Shown: positions 1 through 7,358 of the stretch, in pieces
How the letters are laid out: each line of letters begins with the position of its first letter
Position numbering within the stretch: position 1 is the first letter of the stretch
Translations under genes and position numbers: made by a program
Notes under the pieces: generated by a model
Seen by the model: only the letters and a program-made list of their open reading frames with translations
What the model was told of the DNA's origin: nothing
The model's database searches: none
NCBI GenBank assembly: GCA_049511115.1
Contig: JBEKYH010000195.1
Span: forward strand, 1 to 8,694
Length of the DNA: 8,694 bases
Reading direction: 5' to 3'
Source of the DNA: JBEKYH01 sp049511115
GTDB lineage: Bacteria > Planctomycetota > Phycisphaerae > Tepidisphaerales > Tepidisphaeraceae

Positions 1-1
1 G

Positions 2-1681
2 AATCACCGCCTTTTTGCCCAACATCACTCGATGAGCGAGGTTTGGGACGTCTGCGCCATCGGCCCGGAAATTGAAGACAATAACCGCGAAGCGATGAAA
101 GACATCGTTTCACTTACGCAGTCCGACGACATCCTGAAGCAGCACCCACCTTTTGGCGACGTAACGGCTTGGAACAAACTAATGGCCGATACGATCGGGC
201 AGTTGACACCGGATTTTACGGACGTTTATAAGCCGTACCTGGACGGAAAGGCCGATCCGCAAACGCTGACCGACCCGCGCGACCGTCAGATATTCTCCGC
301 CTACCGCAGCCTTCTTGTGACGCGGCCGGCGTCCAATTCATTGCTAGAACAAGTGCGTAACGCGCGGCGGAAATCACTGCGCGAACAGTTATTCGGAAAG
401 GCAGTTCTAGTCGGCTGGACAGCTACGGGTTTCCTCGATCGCGCCGATACGCCACTGGGCTCGCAGGAATTCCCCGGCGTAGTGGTGCACGGCGCGGTTT
501 TCAACGCCATCATGACCGGCGATTTCATTCGCCCGGCCCCGCTCTGGACCGGTCTGGCTATCACCATGCTGGTCGGCGCACTGGCAACATTCGCCGGCGC
601 CTACCTTTCGCCGATCCGCGCGTTGACCGCCGCGGCCGCCATCGTGGTTATTTATCTGATCTGCAATTTCTTTTTCATTTACGACTGGGGCCGGATCGAA
701 ATGGACGCCGCCGGCCCAGTGGCCGCCGCCGTGCTTACCCTCGCTGGCTGCACCCTGGCCCGGTTCATCGTCGAACGGCGTGAAAAGGCTCACATCACGG
801 CGCGGTTTCGCAGCTACGTTGATCCGAGCCTCGTGAATTACCTTCTGGAGCATCCCGAAAAGGCCACCCTCGCCGGCGAGCAGCGGGAACTCACCGTGGT
901 CTTCACCGACCTCGCAGGCTTCACCACTCTCTCTGAGGTCCTCAAGGAGGAAACCGTCAAGCTGCTGAACGAATACCTCGGGCGCATGGAGCCGGTCATT
1001 CGCCGCAACCACGGATATCTCAACAAGTTCCTCGGCGACGGCATCATGTTCTTCTTCGGCGCGCCCGAACCGTATCCCGGCGATCCAGATTTGCACGCCT
1101 GGGCCGCCGTGCAGACGGTCGTCGAGATGCAGGCGGTGATGGTTTCGTTCAACGAGGACCTCGTCAAGCGCGGGCTGCCGGAGTTGAAGATGAGGGCGGG
1201 CGTGAGCACGGGGATGGTGACGGTTGGCGACGCCGGTACTCCCGCGCGCAGCGACTACACCGTCATCGGCGACCGCGCTAATCTCGCCTCGCGCCTGGAA
1301 TCCGGCAACAAAGCCACCGGCACCCTTATCCTCCTCAGCGACCGGACCGTCGAACTCATGAACGGCCGCTACCTCGTCCGCCCCATCGGGCGCTTGCAGG
1401 TGGTCGGAAAGAAAGAGCCGGTGATGACGTACGAGCCGCTTGCCCCCATGGAAAAGGCCACCGACGAAATGCGCAAGCTGGTGGCCATGACCAAGGCCGT
1501 GACCGACAGCTACATCGCCGGCCAGTTCGCCGAATGCGTCGCGGCGACGCATCAGCTCCTCACGACCTACGGCGACGCCTCGCAAGGCAAGCTCTGCGCC
1601 CTCTACCGGCGATTGTCCATGGAATACCTGCGCATTCCGCCCAGGGAATTTCTGGGGGAGATCAAACTCGAAAGCAAATAA
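2..1681 (+). CDS. CHASE2-domain membrane adenylate cyclase (class III), 5' end outside window
   Basis: Makes cyclic AMP from ATP at the inner membrane, with an extracytoplasmic CHASE2 sensor. The frame is open to the window edge, so the ATG at 32 is probably internal and the N-terminus is missing. Counting from that ATG: the C-terminal half of CHASE2 runs to about 168 (GKAVLVG at 122-128, then a PGVVVHG-type strand near 148-154). Three hydrophobic segments follow at about 170-190, 198-216 and 227-246, then the cyclase domain at about 284-470. All class III catalytic residues are visible: metal-binding D293 (FTDLAGF) and D336 (FLGDG), base-selecting K332 and D408, transition-state N417 and R421. 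The Lys/Asp pair indicates ATP rather than GTP. A helical tail (about 480-549) resembles the TPR-like ends of this family. The CHASE2-coding part is poorer in GC (about 54% over 1-360) than the cyclase part. The sensed signal is unknown. Confidence 0.95.
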   Translation, partial: NHRLFAQHHSMSEVWDVCAIGPEIEDNNREAMKDIVSLTQSDDILKQHPPFGDVTAWNKLMADTIGQLTPDFTDVYKPYLDGKADPQTLTDPRDRQIFSAYRSLLVTRPASNSLLEQVRNARRKSLREQLFGKAVLVGWTATGFLDRADTPLGSQEFPGVVVHGAVFNAIMTGDFIRPAPLWTGLAITMLVGALATFAGAYLSPIRALTAAAAIVVIYLICNFFFIYDWGRIEMDAAGPVAAAVLTLAGCTLARFIVERREKAHITARFRSYVDPSLVNYLLEHPEKATLAGEQRELTVVFTDLAGFTTLSEVLKEETVKLLNEYLGRMEPVIRRNHGYLNKFLGDGIMFFFGAPEPYPGDPDLHAWAAVQTVVEMQAVMVSFNEDLVKRGLPELKMRAGVSTGMVTVGDAGTPARSDYTVIGDRANLASRLESGNKATGTLILLSDRTVELMNGRYLVRPIGRLQVVGKKEPVMTYEPLAPMEKATDEMRKLVAMTKAVTDSYIAGQFAECVAATHQLLTTYGDASQGKLCALYRRLSMEYLRIPPREFLGEIKLESK

Positions 1682-1692
1682 AAAGACCAGCC

Positions 1693-1867
1693 TCACCGCC
1701 CGCTCGGCTGCGCCTCGCTAGAGACGCGGAGAACGCGGAGAAGAGAAGCTCAAATGCATTTTTGTTTTCCTCAGCGGCCTCTGCGCCTCGAGGTCGCTAA
1801 TGCGACCGGGCGGTGAATCGGTTTTTTTGTATTGCTTTAGAATCCACTCGCGTTCTTCGCGTCTGCG
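1693..1867. repeat. Fold-back, G/A-rich intergenic repeat
   Basis: Two nested inverted matches lie between the cyclase and phosphatase genes. TCACCGCCCG at 1693-1702 is the exact reverse complement of 1807-1816. The arm at 1722-1737 (AGACGCGGAGAACGCG) matches the reverse complement of 1849-1864 at 15 of 16 bases. The stretch also holds CTCTGCGCC at 1779-1787, whose complement recurs at 7182-7190. This looks like one copy of a dispersed intergenic repeat family; related G/A-rich text lies at 7140-7206. No coding content is supported. Confidence 0.55.
1792..1828 (+). terminator. Possible rho-independent terminator after the cyclase gene
   Basis: A perfect 6-bp stem, GGTCGC (1792-1797) with GCGACC (1802-1807) and a TAAT loop, is followed by an overlapping alternative stem (1804-1809 with 1818-1823, containing two G-U pairs). 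The alternative stem runs directly into seven T residues at 1822-1828. The placement, after the cyclase stop and before the next promoter, fits termination. The stem abutting the T-tract is short, so this is tentative. Confidence 0.4.
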
Positions 1868-1868
1868 G

Positions 1869-1897
1869 TTAAAAAAGTCTTTCTCCCGGCCTATAGT
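1869..1897 (+). promoter_or_regulatory. Sigma-70-like promoter, probably giving a leaderless transcript
   Basis: TTAAAA at 1869-1874 (4 of 6 to the -35 consensus) and TATAGT at 1892-1897 (5 of 6 to the -10) are separated by the ideal 17 bp. The ATG of the GAF-phosphatase gene starts at 1904, about where transcription would begin. No Shine-Dalgarno sequence precedes that ATG. Together these suggest a leaderless mRNA. This is a pattern match only. Confidence 0.5.
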
Positions 1898-1903
1898 ATT
1901 TTC

Positions 1904-3178
1904 ATGTTGAGCGCTCCCATAGCTGAAGATGAAGCCGACCGGCTGGCGGAATTGGACAAGCTTTCCATTATCAATGGCGAGCCGGAAGCCGTATTTGATC
2001 GCGTCACCGCCGAATTGGCGCAGATATTCGGCGCTCCCGCCGCGATGATGAACCTGATCGACGCCGACACGCAATACGTCAAGTCCGTGGCCGGCGCTCC
2101 CCAATGGTCGGCGTATGATCGCGCCATGCCCAGGAAGGATTCGATCTGCGGCCACGTGGTAGGGGGCAATCGCGTGATGGTCGTCGAAGATCTCCTGGCC
2201 GACGAACGCTTCCGCGACAACCCGATCGTCAAGGCCAAGGGGCTTCGCTTCTACGCGGGCGCCCCGCTGCAGACGGACACCGGCCAGCCGGTCGGGGCGC
2301 TGTGCGTGGTCGATTTCAAGCCGCGGCGGATCAGCATGCGGGAGCAGGGATTATTGCAGATGGTGGCCGACGCGCTGATGACGGAAGTGAAGCTTCGCGC
2401 CGCCTCGCGCAAACTGCTCGACCGCAACCGCATCATCGAGCGCGACCTTGCCGCGGCGCGCATCGTGCAGCGGTTTTTGCTTCCGCCGCAAAAGCAGGAA
2501 GCCAAGGGATTCACGTTTTGGCATTACTATCATCCCGTCGACGCCATCGGCGGCGATTTCCTGGACACACATATTCGTAAGCCGGGCGCGGACGAATGCC
2601 CCTGGGGTTCGGTGGCGCTCCTGATCGCCGATGTTTCGGGCCACGGCGCTTCGGCGGCCCTCACCAGCGCGATGGTGAAGACATCGTTTCAGCAGGCCGC
2701 CGCCGCTTCGTGCGGCCCGGCGGAATTGCTCACGGCGGTGCAAAGGAGCCTCAGCCAGGCCGCCGAGACAGGCCAGTTTGTCACCGCCGCCGCCGCCGTG
2801 TATGAGGCGGGCGAGCGCGCCCTGCATCTGGCGTCGGCGGGACATCCCAAGCCGGTTCTGCTGCGCGGGGGGCGCGGGCGGGTGATCGATTCGGTCAATG
2901 ACCTGCCGCTGCTGATTGAACCGGAATTGGGGTATGATCGGCACACGACGCAGATTCTCGAGCCCGGCGACCGGGTGATTTATTACACTGACGGCGCGAC
3001 CGAGGCGATGGACGACATGGGAGAACTGCTGGGAATCGAGCGTTTTGTGCCGATGATCGAGTCGCACGCGGGTCTGGCGGGTGGGGAGTTTCTCCGCTCG
3101 CTTTTCCAGGCGATCCGAAGTTACGCTTTGGGAAAATTACACGATGATGTCGCCCTGGTTTGCCTGGAAGTGAAATGA
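1904..3178 (+). CDS. GAF-domain SpoIIE/PP2C-type serine phosphatase (RsbU-like)
   Basis: A cytoplasmic PPM-family protein serine/threonine phosphatase with an N-terminal sensor. Residues about 20-163 form a GAF domain (ICGHVV near 81-86, the RFYAGAPL strand at 115-122, GALCVVD at 131-137). A charged helical linker at about 164-192 carries the usual signalling coiled coil. The SpoIIE/PP2C domain spans about 205-422 with the metal-binding acidic residues in GGDF (D218), DVSGHG (D243), TDG (D363) and HDD (D414, D415), plus AGHP at 312-315. It therefore looks catalytically competent. Such enzymes usually dephosphorylate anti-sigma-factor antagonists, but no antagonist or anti-sigma gene is in view, so the substrate is open. 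There is no signal peptide or membrane segment. The only in-frame ATG after the upstream stop at 1838 is at 1904; it lacks an RBS and sits just after a -10 box. It is the first gene of an operon with the HAD gene. Confidence 0.95.
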   Translation: MLSAPIAEDEADRLAELDKLSIINGEPEAVFDRVTAELAQIFGAPAAMMNLIDADTQYVKSVAGAPQWSAYDRAMPRKDSICGHVVGGNRVMVVEDLLADERFRDNPIVKAKGLRFYAGAPLQTDTGQPVGALCVVDFKPRRISMREQGLLQMVADALMTEVKLRAASRKLLDRNRIIERDLAAARIVQRFLLPPQKQEAKGFTFWHYYHPVDAIGGDFLDTHIRKPGADECPWGSVALLIADVSGHGASAALTSAMVKTSFQQAAAASCGPAELLTAVQRSLSQAAETGQFVTAAAAVYEAGERALHLASAGHPKPVLLRGGRGRVIDSVNDLPLLIEPELGYDRHTTQILEPGDRVIYYTDGATEAMDDMGELLGIERFVPMIESHAGLAGGEFLRSLFQAIRSYALGKLHDDVALVCLEVK

Positions 3179-4041
3179 CCCGCAATGGCTATGCGATGAT
3201 TGGGATTGACCTGGACGGCACACTGCTCTCCACCAACGGCAGGGTGACGCCGCGCACGCGGGGAGCGATTCACAACGCCGTGGCCGCGGGGATGGTCGTT
3301 TGCTTTGCCACCGGCCGAAGCTGGCGGGAAAGCTGCCTCATCCTCGACGAATCGGGCCACTTCGCCGACGCGGTTTTCGTCACCGGCGCCATCGTCGCCG
3401 ACACGCGCGGCGGGCGCACGTTGCGGCGCCGCCTGATGGGACCGGAACTGGCGCGGCAAGTCTCCGCATTTTTTGAAAAGCGCCGCCAGACCGTCCTGGC
3501 CCTGCAGGATTCTCCACAGCCCGATGTGGATTACCTGGTGACAGAGGCGGCTGAATTAAACGTTGCCACTCAACTTTGGATAAAAATGACCCGAACCGGA
3601 ATCCGGCGTCATGGCGGCCTGGCCTTGGCTCCGGAACTGGGCAAGCCGCACACGCACGAGAATACGGTGCGGATCAGCATTGTGGCCGACGCGGGCGACG
3701 TCGATATGTGCATGACCGGCCTGGCCGAAGAGTTTGGCCCCAAAGTTGCTTGTCATTGTTTGGTGGTTCCGTCGTCGGGCCTGCGCGTGTTAGAGGTCTT
3801 TGAGCCGGCCGTTAATAAATGGGACGGCCTGATGCATGTGGCCGACGCAAATGGTATTACGGCAGAGCGCATCATCGCCGTCGGCGACGACGTGAATGAC
3901 CTGCCGATGATCCGCAACGCCGGGCTGGGCATCGCAATGGCCAACGCCCCCGCGGAGGTTCGAGCCGCGGCGGATCGCGTCATCGGCCCTAACGGCGAGG
4001 ACGGGCTGGCGGTTTTTCTCGAGGAATTGCTGGCGGGGTGA
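3175..4041 (+). CDS. Cof-type HAD-IIB family phosphatase
   Basis: A 288-residue cytoplasmic haloacid dehalogenase-superfamily hydrolase of the Cof/YbjI type. These usually dephosphorylate sugar phosphates or other small phosphometabolites. All four HAD motifs are visible: motif I DLDGT with nucleophile D12 and acid/base D14, motif II T46 in FATGRS, motif III K215, and motif IV GDDVND at 237-242 binding magnesium. The IIB cap lies between motifs II and III (about residues 75-195). Length is normal. The ATG at 3175 is chosen because it overlaps the phosphatase stop as ATGA and has GGAAG about 5 bases upstream; a TTG at 3160 in the same frame is less likely. The overlap implies translational coupling to the upstream gene. 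Substrate cannot be read from the sequence. Confidence 0.93.
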   Translation: MTRNGYAMIGIDLDGTLLSTNGRVTPRTRGAIHNAVAAGMVVCFATGRSWRESCLILDESGHFADAVFVTGAIVADTRGGRTLRRRLMGPELARQVSAFFEKRRQTVLALQDSPQPDVDYLVTEAAELNVATQLWIKMTRTGIRRHGGLALAPELGKPHTHENTVRISIVADAGDVDMCMTGLAEEFGPKVACHCLVVPSSGLRVLEVFEPAVNKWDGLMHVADANGITAERIIAVGDDVNDLPMIRNAGLGIAMANAPAEVRAAADRVIGPNGEDGLAVFLEELLAG

Positions 4042-4299
4042 ATTGACGGGATAGGACTGAAATAGACACCTGTAGCGGCCAAGGGATTGGCGCTCTTGAA
4101 CGGCCGGCCCACATGACGTGCGCCGGCCGTTCTGCTTTGCGGCAGGGGTTTTCCCCGTCGATCCGATCCCGCAACCGTCCCCGGTATCAACGCCAAGCCG
4201 TGCTGGCTGGTACAGTTATCCGTGGACGTGGCATGTCTGTAATTACTGCCTTGTGTCAAAATAGGCGTTGTTAACCGAACCTCTGACCTGGGGATTTCC
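4042..4299. other. Intergenic region before the esterase gene
   Basis: This 258-base spacer holds the stem-loop at 4098-4132, a small GGGG-TTTT-CCCC fold at about 4145-4156, and the esterase leader. TGTAAT at 4238-4243 could be a -10 box (5 of 6), but no convincing -35 precedes it. GGGG at 4290-4293 lies 6 bases before the esterase ATG and could act as a weak Shine-Dalgarno. I recognise no known riboswitch. Confidence 0.4.
4098..4132. terminator. Strong stem-loop after the HAD gene, without T-tract
   Basis: GAACGGCCGGC (4098-4108) pairs perfectly with GCCGGCCGTTC (4122-4132). CAC/GTG can extend the pairing inside the 13-base loop (4110-4112 with 4118-4120). It lies 56 bases after the HAD stop. 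Neither strand has a run of T after the stem, so it is not a classical intrinsic terminator. It could protect the mRNA 3' end or be a degenerate REP-type palindrome. Confidence 0.45.
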
Positions 4300-5403
4300 A
4301 TGAAGACCCGATTATTGATCGCGGCTCTGACCCTGATTGCCACAAACGCGGCTTTGGCCCAGACCGCGACTGCTCCGTCGGCACGAGCCGGCGGCCGTGC
4401 TCCGGCGCCCCTGCGTGATCCCCACGCGCCCGGATTCGTCCCGGCCACCGAACTCCCCGACGGCCAGGTTCCCCCCGTCGAGGCCGATGGCAATTTCATC
4501 ATCGGCCCGACCCACAAACCCGCGCCGGAAATGAGCCCCGTTCAGGGCGACGTGCCCAAGGGCGAGATCTTTAAATTCAGGCTGACCTCAGCCGAAAGCA
4601 AGTTCTACTCCGGCATCGCGCGCGACACGGCCCCGGGAGCCGCCGGCGCCGGCGCTGTCAGCAGTCATCCCGCCCCCTGGACGCGCACGGTGTCCGTCTA
4701 CGTTCCCAGGCAATACGTCCCCGGCACGGTGGCGCCCTTCATGGTCACTTCCGACGGCGACGGCCGCGCATTCAACGTGCTCGATCACCTGATCCCGGAA
4801 AAAAAGGTGCCCGTGATGATCGTCGTCGCCATCCAAAGCGGCGGCGGCGACGGTCCCGGCAGCGAGCGGGGATTGGAGTATGACACCATGTCCGGCCGCT
4901 ACAGCGACTTCGTTGAGACCGAAGTTCTCCCCAAGGTCGAGGCCACCGCCCACGTGAAACTCACCACGGACCCCGACGGCCGCGCCGCCATGGGCACCAG
5001 TTCCGGCGCCTCCTGCGCCATGATCATGGCCTGGTTTCATCCCGAGCGCTACCATCGCATTTTCACCTTCTCGGGCACCTTCGTGAATCAGCAATGGCCC
5101 ACCGACCCAGCCTATCCGCACGGCGCCTGGGGTCTGCACGAAACGCTCCTCCCTAACAGCCCCTTGCTTCCCTTCCGCATCTTCCTGGAATGCGGCGACC
5201 ACGACAACTACAACGGCCGCGACAACATGCACGACTGGGTGGCGGCCAATGAGAACATGGCCAAGGTCCTCGCGGCCAAGGGGTATCACTACAAGTTCGT
5301 CTTCGCCCGCAACGCCGGCCACACCGACCGGCCCACCATCTCACAGCTTTATCCCACGGCGCTGGAATGGCTGTGGGCGGATTATCCGGTTGGGGGGAAG
5401 TGA
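4300..5403 (+). CDS. Secreted Fes/esterase-D-like alpha/beta hydrolase
   Basis: An exported 367-residue carboxylic-ester hydrolase of the enterochelin-esterase/putative esterase superfamily. Residues 1-20 are a clear signal peptide (MKTR, hydrophobic core, A-L-A cleavage before Q21). Residues about 22-88 are rich in Pro and Ala and look like a flexible linker. A strand-rich segment (about 88-135) precedes the hydrolase core at about 130-362. The nucleophile elbow GTSSG (232-236) gives S234. Likely triad partners are D302 in GDHDN and H341 in AGHTD, matching the spacing of Fes-type enzymes. Relatives act on siderophore esters, feruloyl- or acetyl-xylans and other esters; no iron or polysaccharide gene nearby selects among these. 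It is not overlapping upstream genes, so it is probably its own transcription unit, convergent with mmsA 29 bases downstream. Confidence 0.87.
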   Translation: MKTRLLIAALTLIATNAALAQTATAPSARAGGRAPAPLRDPHAPGFVPATELPDGQVPPVEADGNFIIGPTHKPAPEMSPVQGDVPKGEIFKFRLTSAESKFYSGIARDTAPGAAGAGAVSSHPAPWTRTVSVYVPRQYVPGTVAPFMVTSDGDGRAFNVLDHLIPEKKVPVMIVVAIQSGGGDGPGSERGLEYDTMSGRYSDFVETEVLPKVEATAHVKLTTDPDGRAAMGTSSGASCAMIMAWFHPERYHRIFTFSGTFVNQQWPTDPAYPHGAWGLHETLLPNSPLLPFRIFLECGDHDNYNGRDNMHDWVAANENMAKVLAAKGYHYKFVFARNAGHTDRPTISQLYPTALEWLWADYPVGGK

Positions 5404-5432
5404 TTGCCTCCGCAAGGATATAGCAGAGTCTT

Positions 5433-6932
5433 TCACCTCCTGGATGTCGCCACAGCGCTCGGGTTGATGGGCGGCCCGGCGTGCGGCCAGCGCTGTGTGA
5501 CGACCTTCGTGCGCGTGAAAAAGCGGATGCTGTCCTCGCCATACTGGTTGAGGTCGCCAAAGGCGGAGTCCTTCCAGCCGCCATGGCAATAGTAGCCAGC
5601 CGGCGTCGGCATCGGAAAATTGACCCCGACCATACCAACCTTGACCTCGGCAACGAAACGCTGGGCCGCATCACCACTGCGCGTGAAGACGGTAACCGCG
5701 TTGCCCTGGTGATGAAGGTTGGGGTAGCTTAGCGCCTCCTCGAACGTTTCGGCGCGAACGATCTGCAGTACCGGGCCGAAGATCTCCTCCTGATAGCTCT
5801 TCATCGAAGGCGTGGCGTGATCGATCAGGGTCGGAAACAGGAAAAACCCCTGCTCCCGGCCCGGCAATGACCGGCCCCGGCCATCGATAGCCAGCTCGGC
5901 GCCTTCGTCGGCAGCCAGCCCGATGTAGCCTTCGATCTTCTTCCTGTGTTCGGCGGTGACGACCGGACCCATTTGCGCGTCGGGATCAGCAAAGGCGCCC
6001 AGGCGCAATTCGGGAATCTCCTTGAGCAGGCGCTGGCGAACGGCCTCGGCCGTTTTTTCGCCGACGGGCACGATCACCGGCATGGCCATGCAGCGCTCGC
6101 CGGCGGAGCCGAAGGCCCCGGCAAGCACGTCGGCGATGACCTGGTCCAGGTCCGCGTCAGGGAGGATAACGCCGTGGTTCTTCGCACCGCCCATGCATTG
6201 CATGCGCTTGCCGTTGCTCGCGCCGCGCGCGTAGAGAAACTTCGCGACCTCCGTCGAGCCGATAAAGGTGACCGCCTTGACGTCTGGATGATCAGTGATC
6301 GCCTGACCAACCTCATGGCCTCCATTCACGACGTTGACGATCCCCGGCGGCACGCCGGCTTCGTGAGCGAGCTCCACGATCCGGACGGCGGCGGAAGGCG
6401 TACGCTCCGATGGCTTGAGGATGATGGCGTTGCCGACGGCGATGGCCGGGGCCAGCATCCAGAGCGGGATCATCGCGGGGAAATTGAACGGCGAGATTCC
6501 CGCGACGACCCCCAGCGGCTCGCGGATTGAATAGACGTTGATGCCGGGCCCGGCGCCCTGCGTGAACTCGCCCTTTTGCAAATGCGGGACGCCACAGACA
6601 AACTCCAGCACGTCCAGGCCGCGCTGCAACTCGCCCATGGAGTCGCTCAGCAATTTGCCGTGTTCACAGGACATCAGGCGCACGAGTTCCTGCCTGTGCT
6701 CCTCGATCAATGCCTTGTATTTGAACATCACCCGGCCCCGGCCCTGGGCGCCGAGCGCGGCCCAGGCGGGTTGCGCCGCCTTGGCGAGCGCGACAGCTTC
6801 CCCCAGGAGTGCAGCGTCAGCGTGCTCCAGTTGGGCCTGCACCTGACCTGTGCTCGGATCGTAGACTGGACTGGTGGCGGCGCCGCTGCGCCTGACGCTT
6901 TGGCCGTTGATGAAATGATTGATCGTCCGCAT
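5433..6932 (-). CDS. mmsA: CoA-acylating methylmalonate-semialdehyde dehydrogenase
   Basis: Cytoplasmic NAD-dependent enzyme converting (methyl)malonate semialdehyde plus CoA to propionyl-CoA or acetyl-CoA with CO2 release, in valine, inositol and beta-alanine/propionate metabolism. It has 499 residues, the usual family size. Visible ALDH features are SPFNFP with N150, ILKPSE with K173, the GSTEVAK cofactor loop at 225-231, catalytic C281 in GSAGERCMA, and EEIFGPV at 382-388. The stretch MGGAKNH (247-253) replaces the ELGGK general-base glutamate of ordinary ALDHs, a hallmark of the CoA-acylating group; the C-terminal GGWKDSAFGD and FFTRTKVVTQRW motifs agree. The start is set at 6932 because AAAGGA lies 7 bases upstream; an ATG at 6965 in the same frame would add 11 unconserved residues. 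No valine or inositol operon partner is adjacent. iolA is the synonymous symbol in inositol pathways. Confidence 0.93.
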   Translation of the reverse strand: MRTINHFINGQSVRRSGAATSPVYDPSTGQVQAQLEHADAALLGEAVALAKAAQPAWAALGAQGRGRVMFKYKALIEEHRQELVRLMSCEHGKLLSDSMGELQRGLDVLEFVCGVPHLQKGEFTQGAGPGINVYSIREPLGVVAGISPFNFPAMIPLWMLAPAIAVGNAIILKPSERTPSAAVRIVELAHEAGVPPGIVNVVNGGHEVGQAITDHPDVKAVTFIGSTEVAKFLYARGASNGKRMQCMGGAKNHGVILPDADLDQVIADVLAGAFGSAGERCMAMPVIVPVGEKTAEAVRQRLLKEIPELRLGAFADPDAQMGPVVTAEHRKKIEGYIGLAADEGAELAIDGRGRSLPGREQGFFLFPTLIDHATPSMKSYQEEIFGPVLQIVRAETFEEALSYPNLHHQGNAVTVFTRSGDAAQRFVAEVKVGMVGVNFPMPTPAGYYCHGGWKDSAFGDLNQYGEDSIRFFTRTKVVTQRWPHAGPPINPSAVATSRR

Positions 6933-6947
6933 GGGGTTGTCCTTTCT

Positions 6948-6969
6948 CAATGTCCCAATGTCCAATGTC
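6948..6969. repeat. Three tandem copies of CAATGTC upstream of mmsA
   Basis: CAATGTC occurs at 6948-6954, 6956-6962 and 6963-6969, directly before the mmsA Shine-Dalgarno sequence (6940-6945) when read on the minus strand. It lies in the probable mmsA leader or promoter. It could be a repeated regulator site or a simple-repeat expansion; the sequence alone does not decide. Confidence 0.6.
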
Positions 6970-7247
6970 TCGGCGCGATTAAAGCACGGGCGGGAATGCC
7001 GACGCCATTAGACGAAGGTATCCCCGACACTTAAGTATGAGCGGGCGAGCCGGCAAGAAACGCCACCACATGAGATGCAAAGTCGATCAGCAGGACAACG
7101 GCGACGCCACGCGCGGTGGTGGATGGCGTCGGGCCTTTCAGCTAGAGGCACGGAGAAGAGGAATGAGCGCCGAGGCACGGAGGCGCAGAGGAAGAAATGC
7201 GGAGAAGAAAAAAACCAGCGGGCATTCGCTCAACGAACAAAAAAGCG
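6970..7247. other. Gene-free spacer with short inverted repeats and a G/A-rich repeat
   Basis: No supportable gene. CCGACGCCAT at 6999-7008 is the exact reverse complement of 7123-7132, and CGACGCCA at 7102-7109 also pairs with TGGCGTCG at 7124-7131 (14-base loop), so the right arm has two possible partners. From about 7140 to 7206 the sequence is a run of G/A-rich units built on CACGGAG, GGCGCAGAG and GCGGAGAAG. It shares GCTAGAG and GGCGCAGAG with the 1718-1790 spacer, so it is probably another copy of the same dispersed family. Confidence 0.5.
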
Positions 7248-7303
7248 GTAGGTCGGGCTTTAGCCCGACACGAGCGCGCAGGCGGGCCGAAGCCGCGCCC
7301 TAC
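7248..7303. repeat. REPIN-like pair of inverted REP hairpins with GTAG tetranucleotides
   Basis: GTAG at 7248-7251 is followed at once by a perfect 8-bp hairpin, GTCGGGCT (7252-7259) with AGCCCGAC (7262-7269). After a short spacer, a second hairpin with a TTCG loop and one bulged base ends in CTAC at 7300-7303, so on the minus strand it also begins with GTAG. Two GTAG-hairpin units facing each other match the published architecture of REPs/REPINs mobilised by RAYT transposases. A RAYT gene lies about 0.7 kb away. Confidence 0.75.
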
Positions 7304-7358
7304 AGTGCATTGTGCGGGTGATACTGGCTTGCGAAAGGCGCGTGGGGAGTTGCGCGGA

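Noticed and set aside
407..1696. Long open frame (429 codons) on the minus strand opposite the cyclase
   Set aside because: It is antisense to a gene with complete catalytic motifs, its translation has no recognisable domain, and such frames arise from GC-rich third positions.
4042..4299. Riboswitch or small RNA upstream of the esterase
   Set aside because: Only simple hairpins are visible, with no conserved riboswitch core that I can recognise.
4588..5322. 244-codon minus-strand frame opposite the esterase
   Set aside because: Low-complexity Gly/Val/Ala translation, no ribosome site, and it lies fully inside a gene with signal peptide and catalytic triad.
5946..6530. 194-codon plus-strand frame opposite mmsA
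   Set aside because: Arg/Asp/Gly-rich translation without a domain, entirely within the well-conserved mmsA gene.
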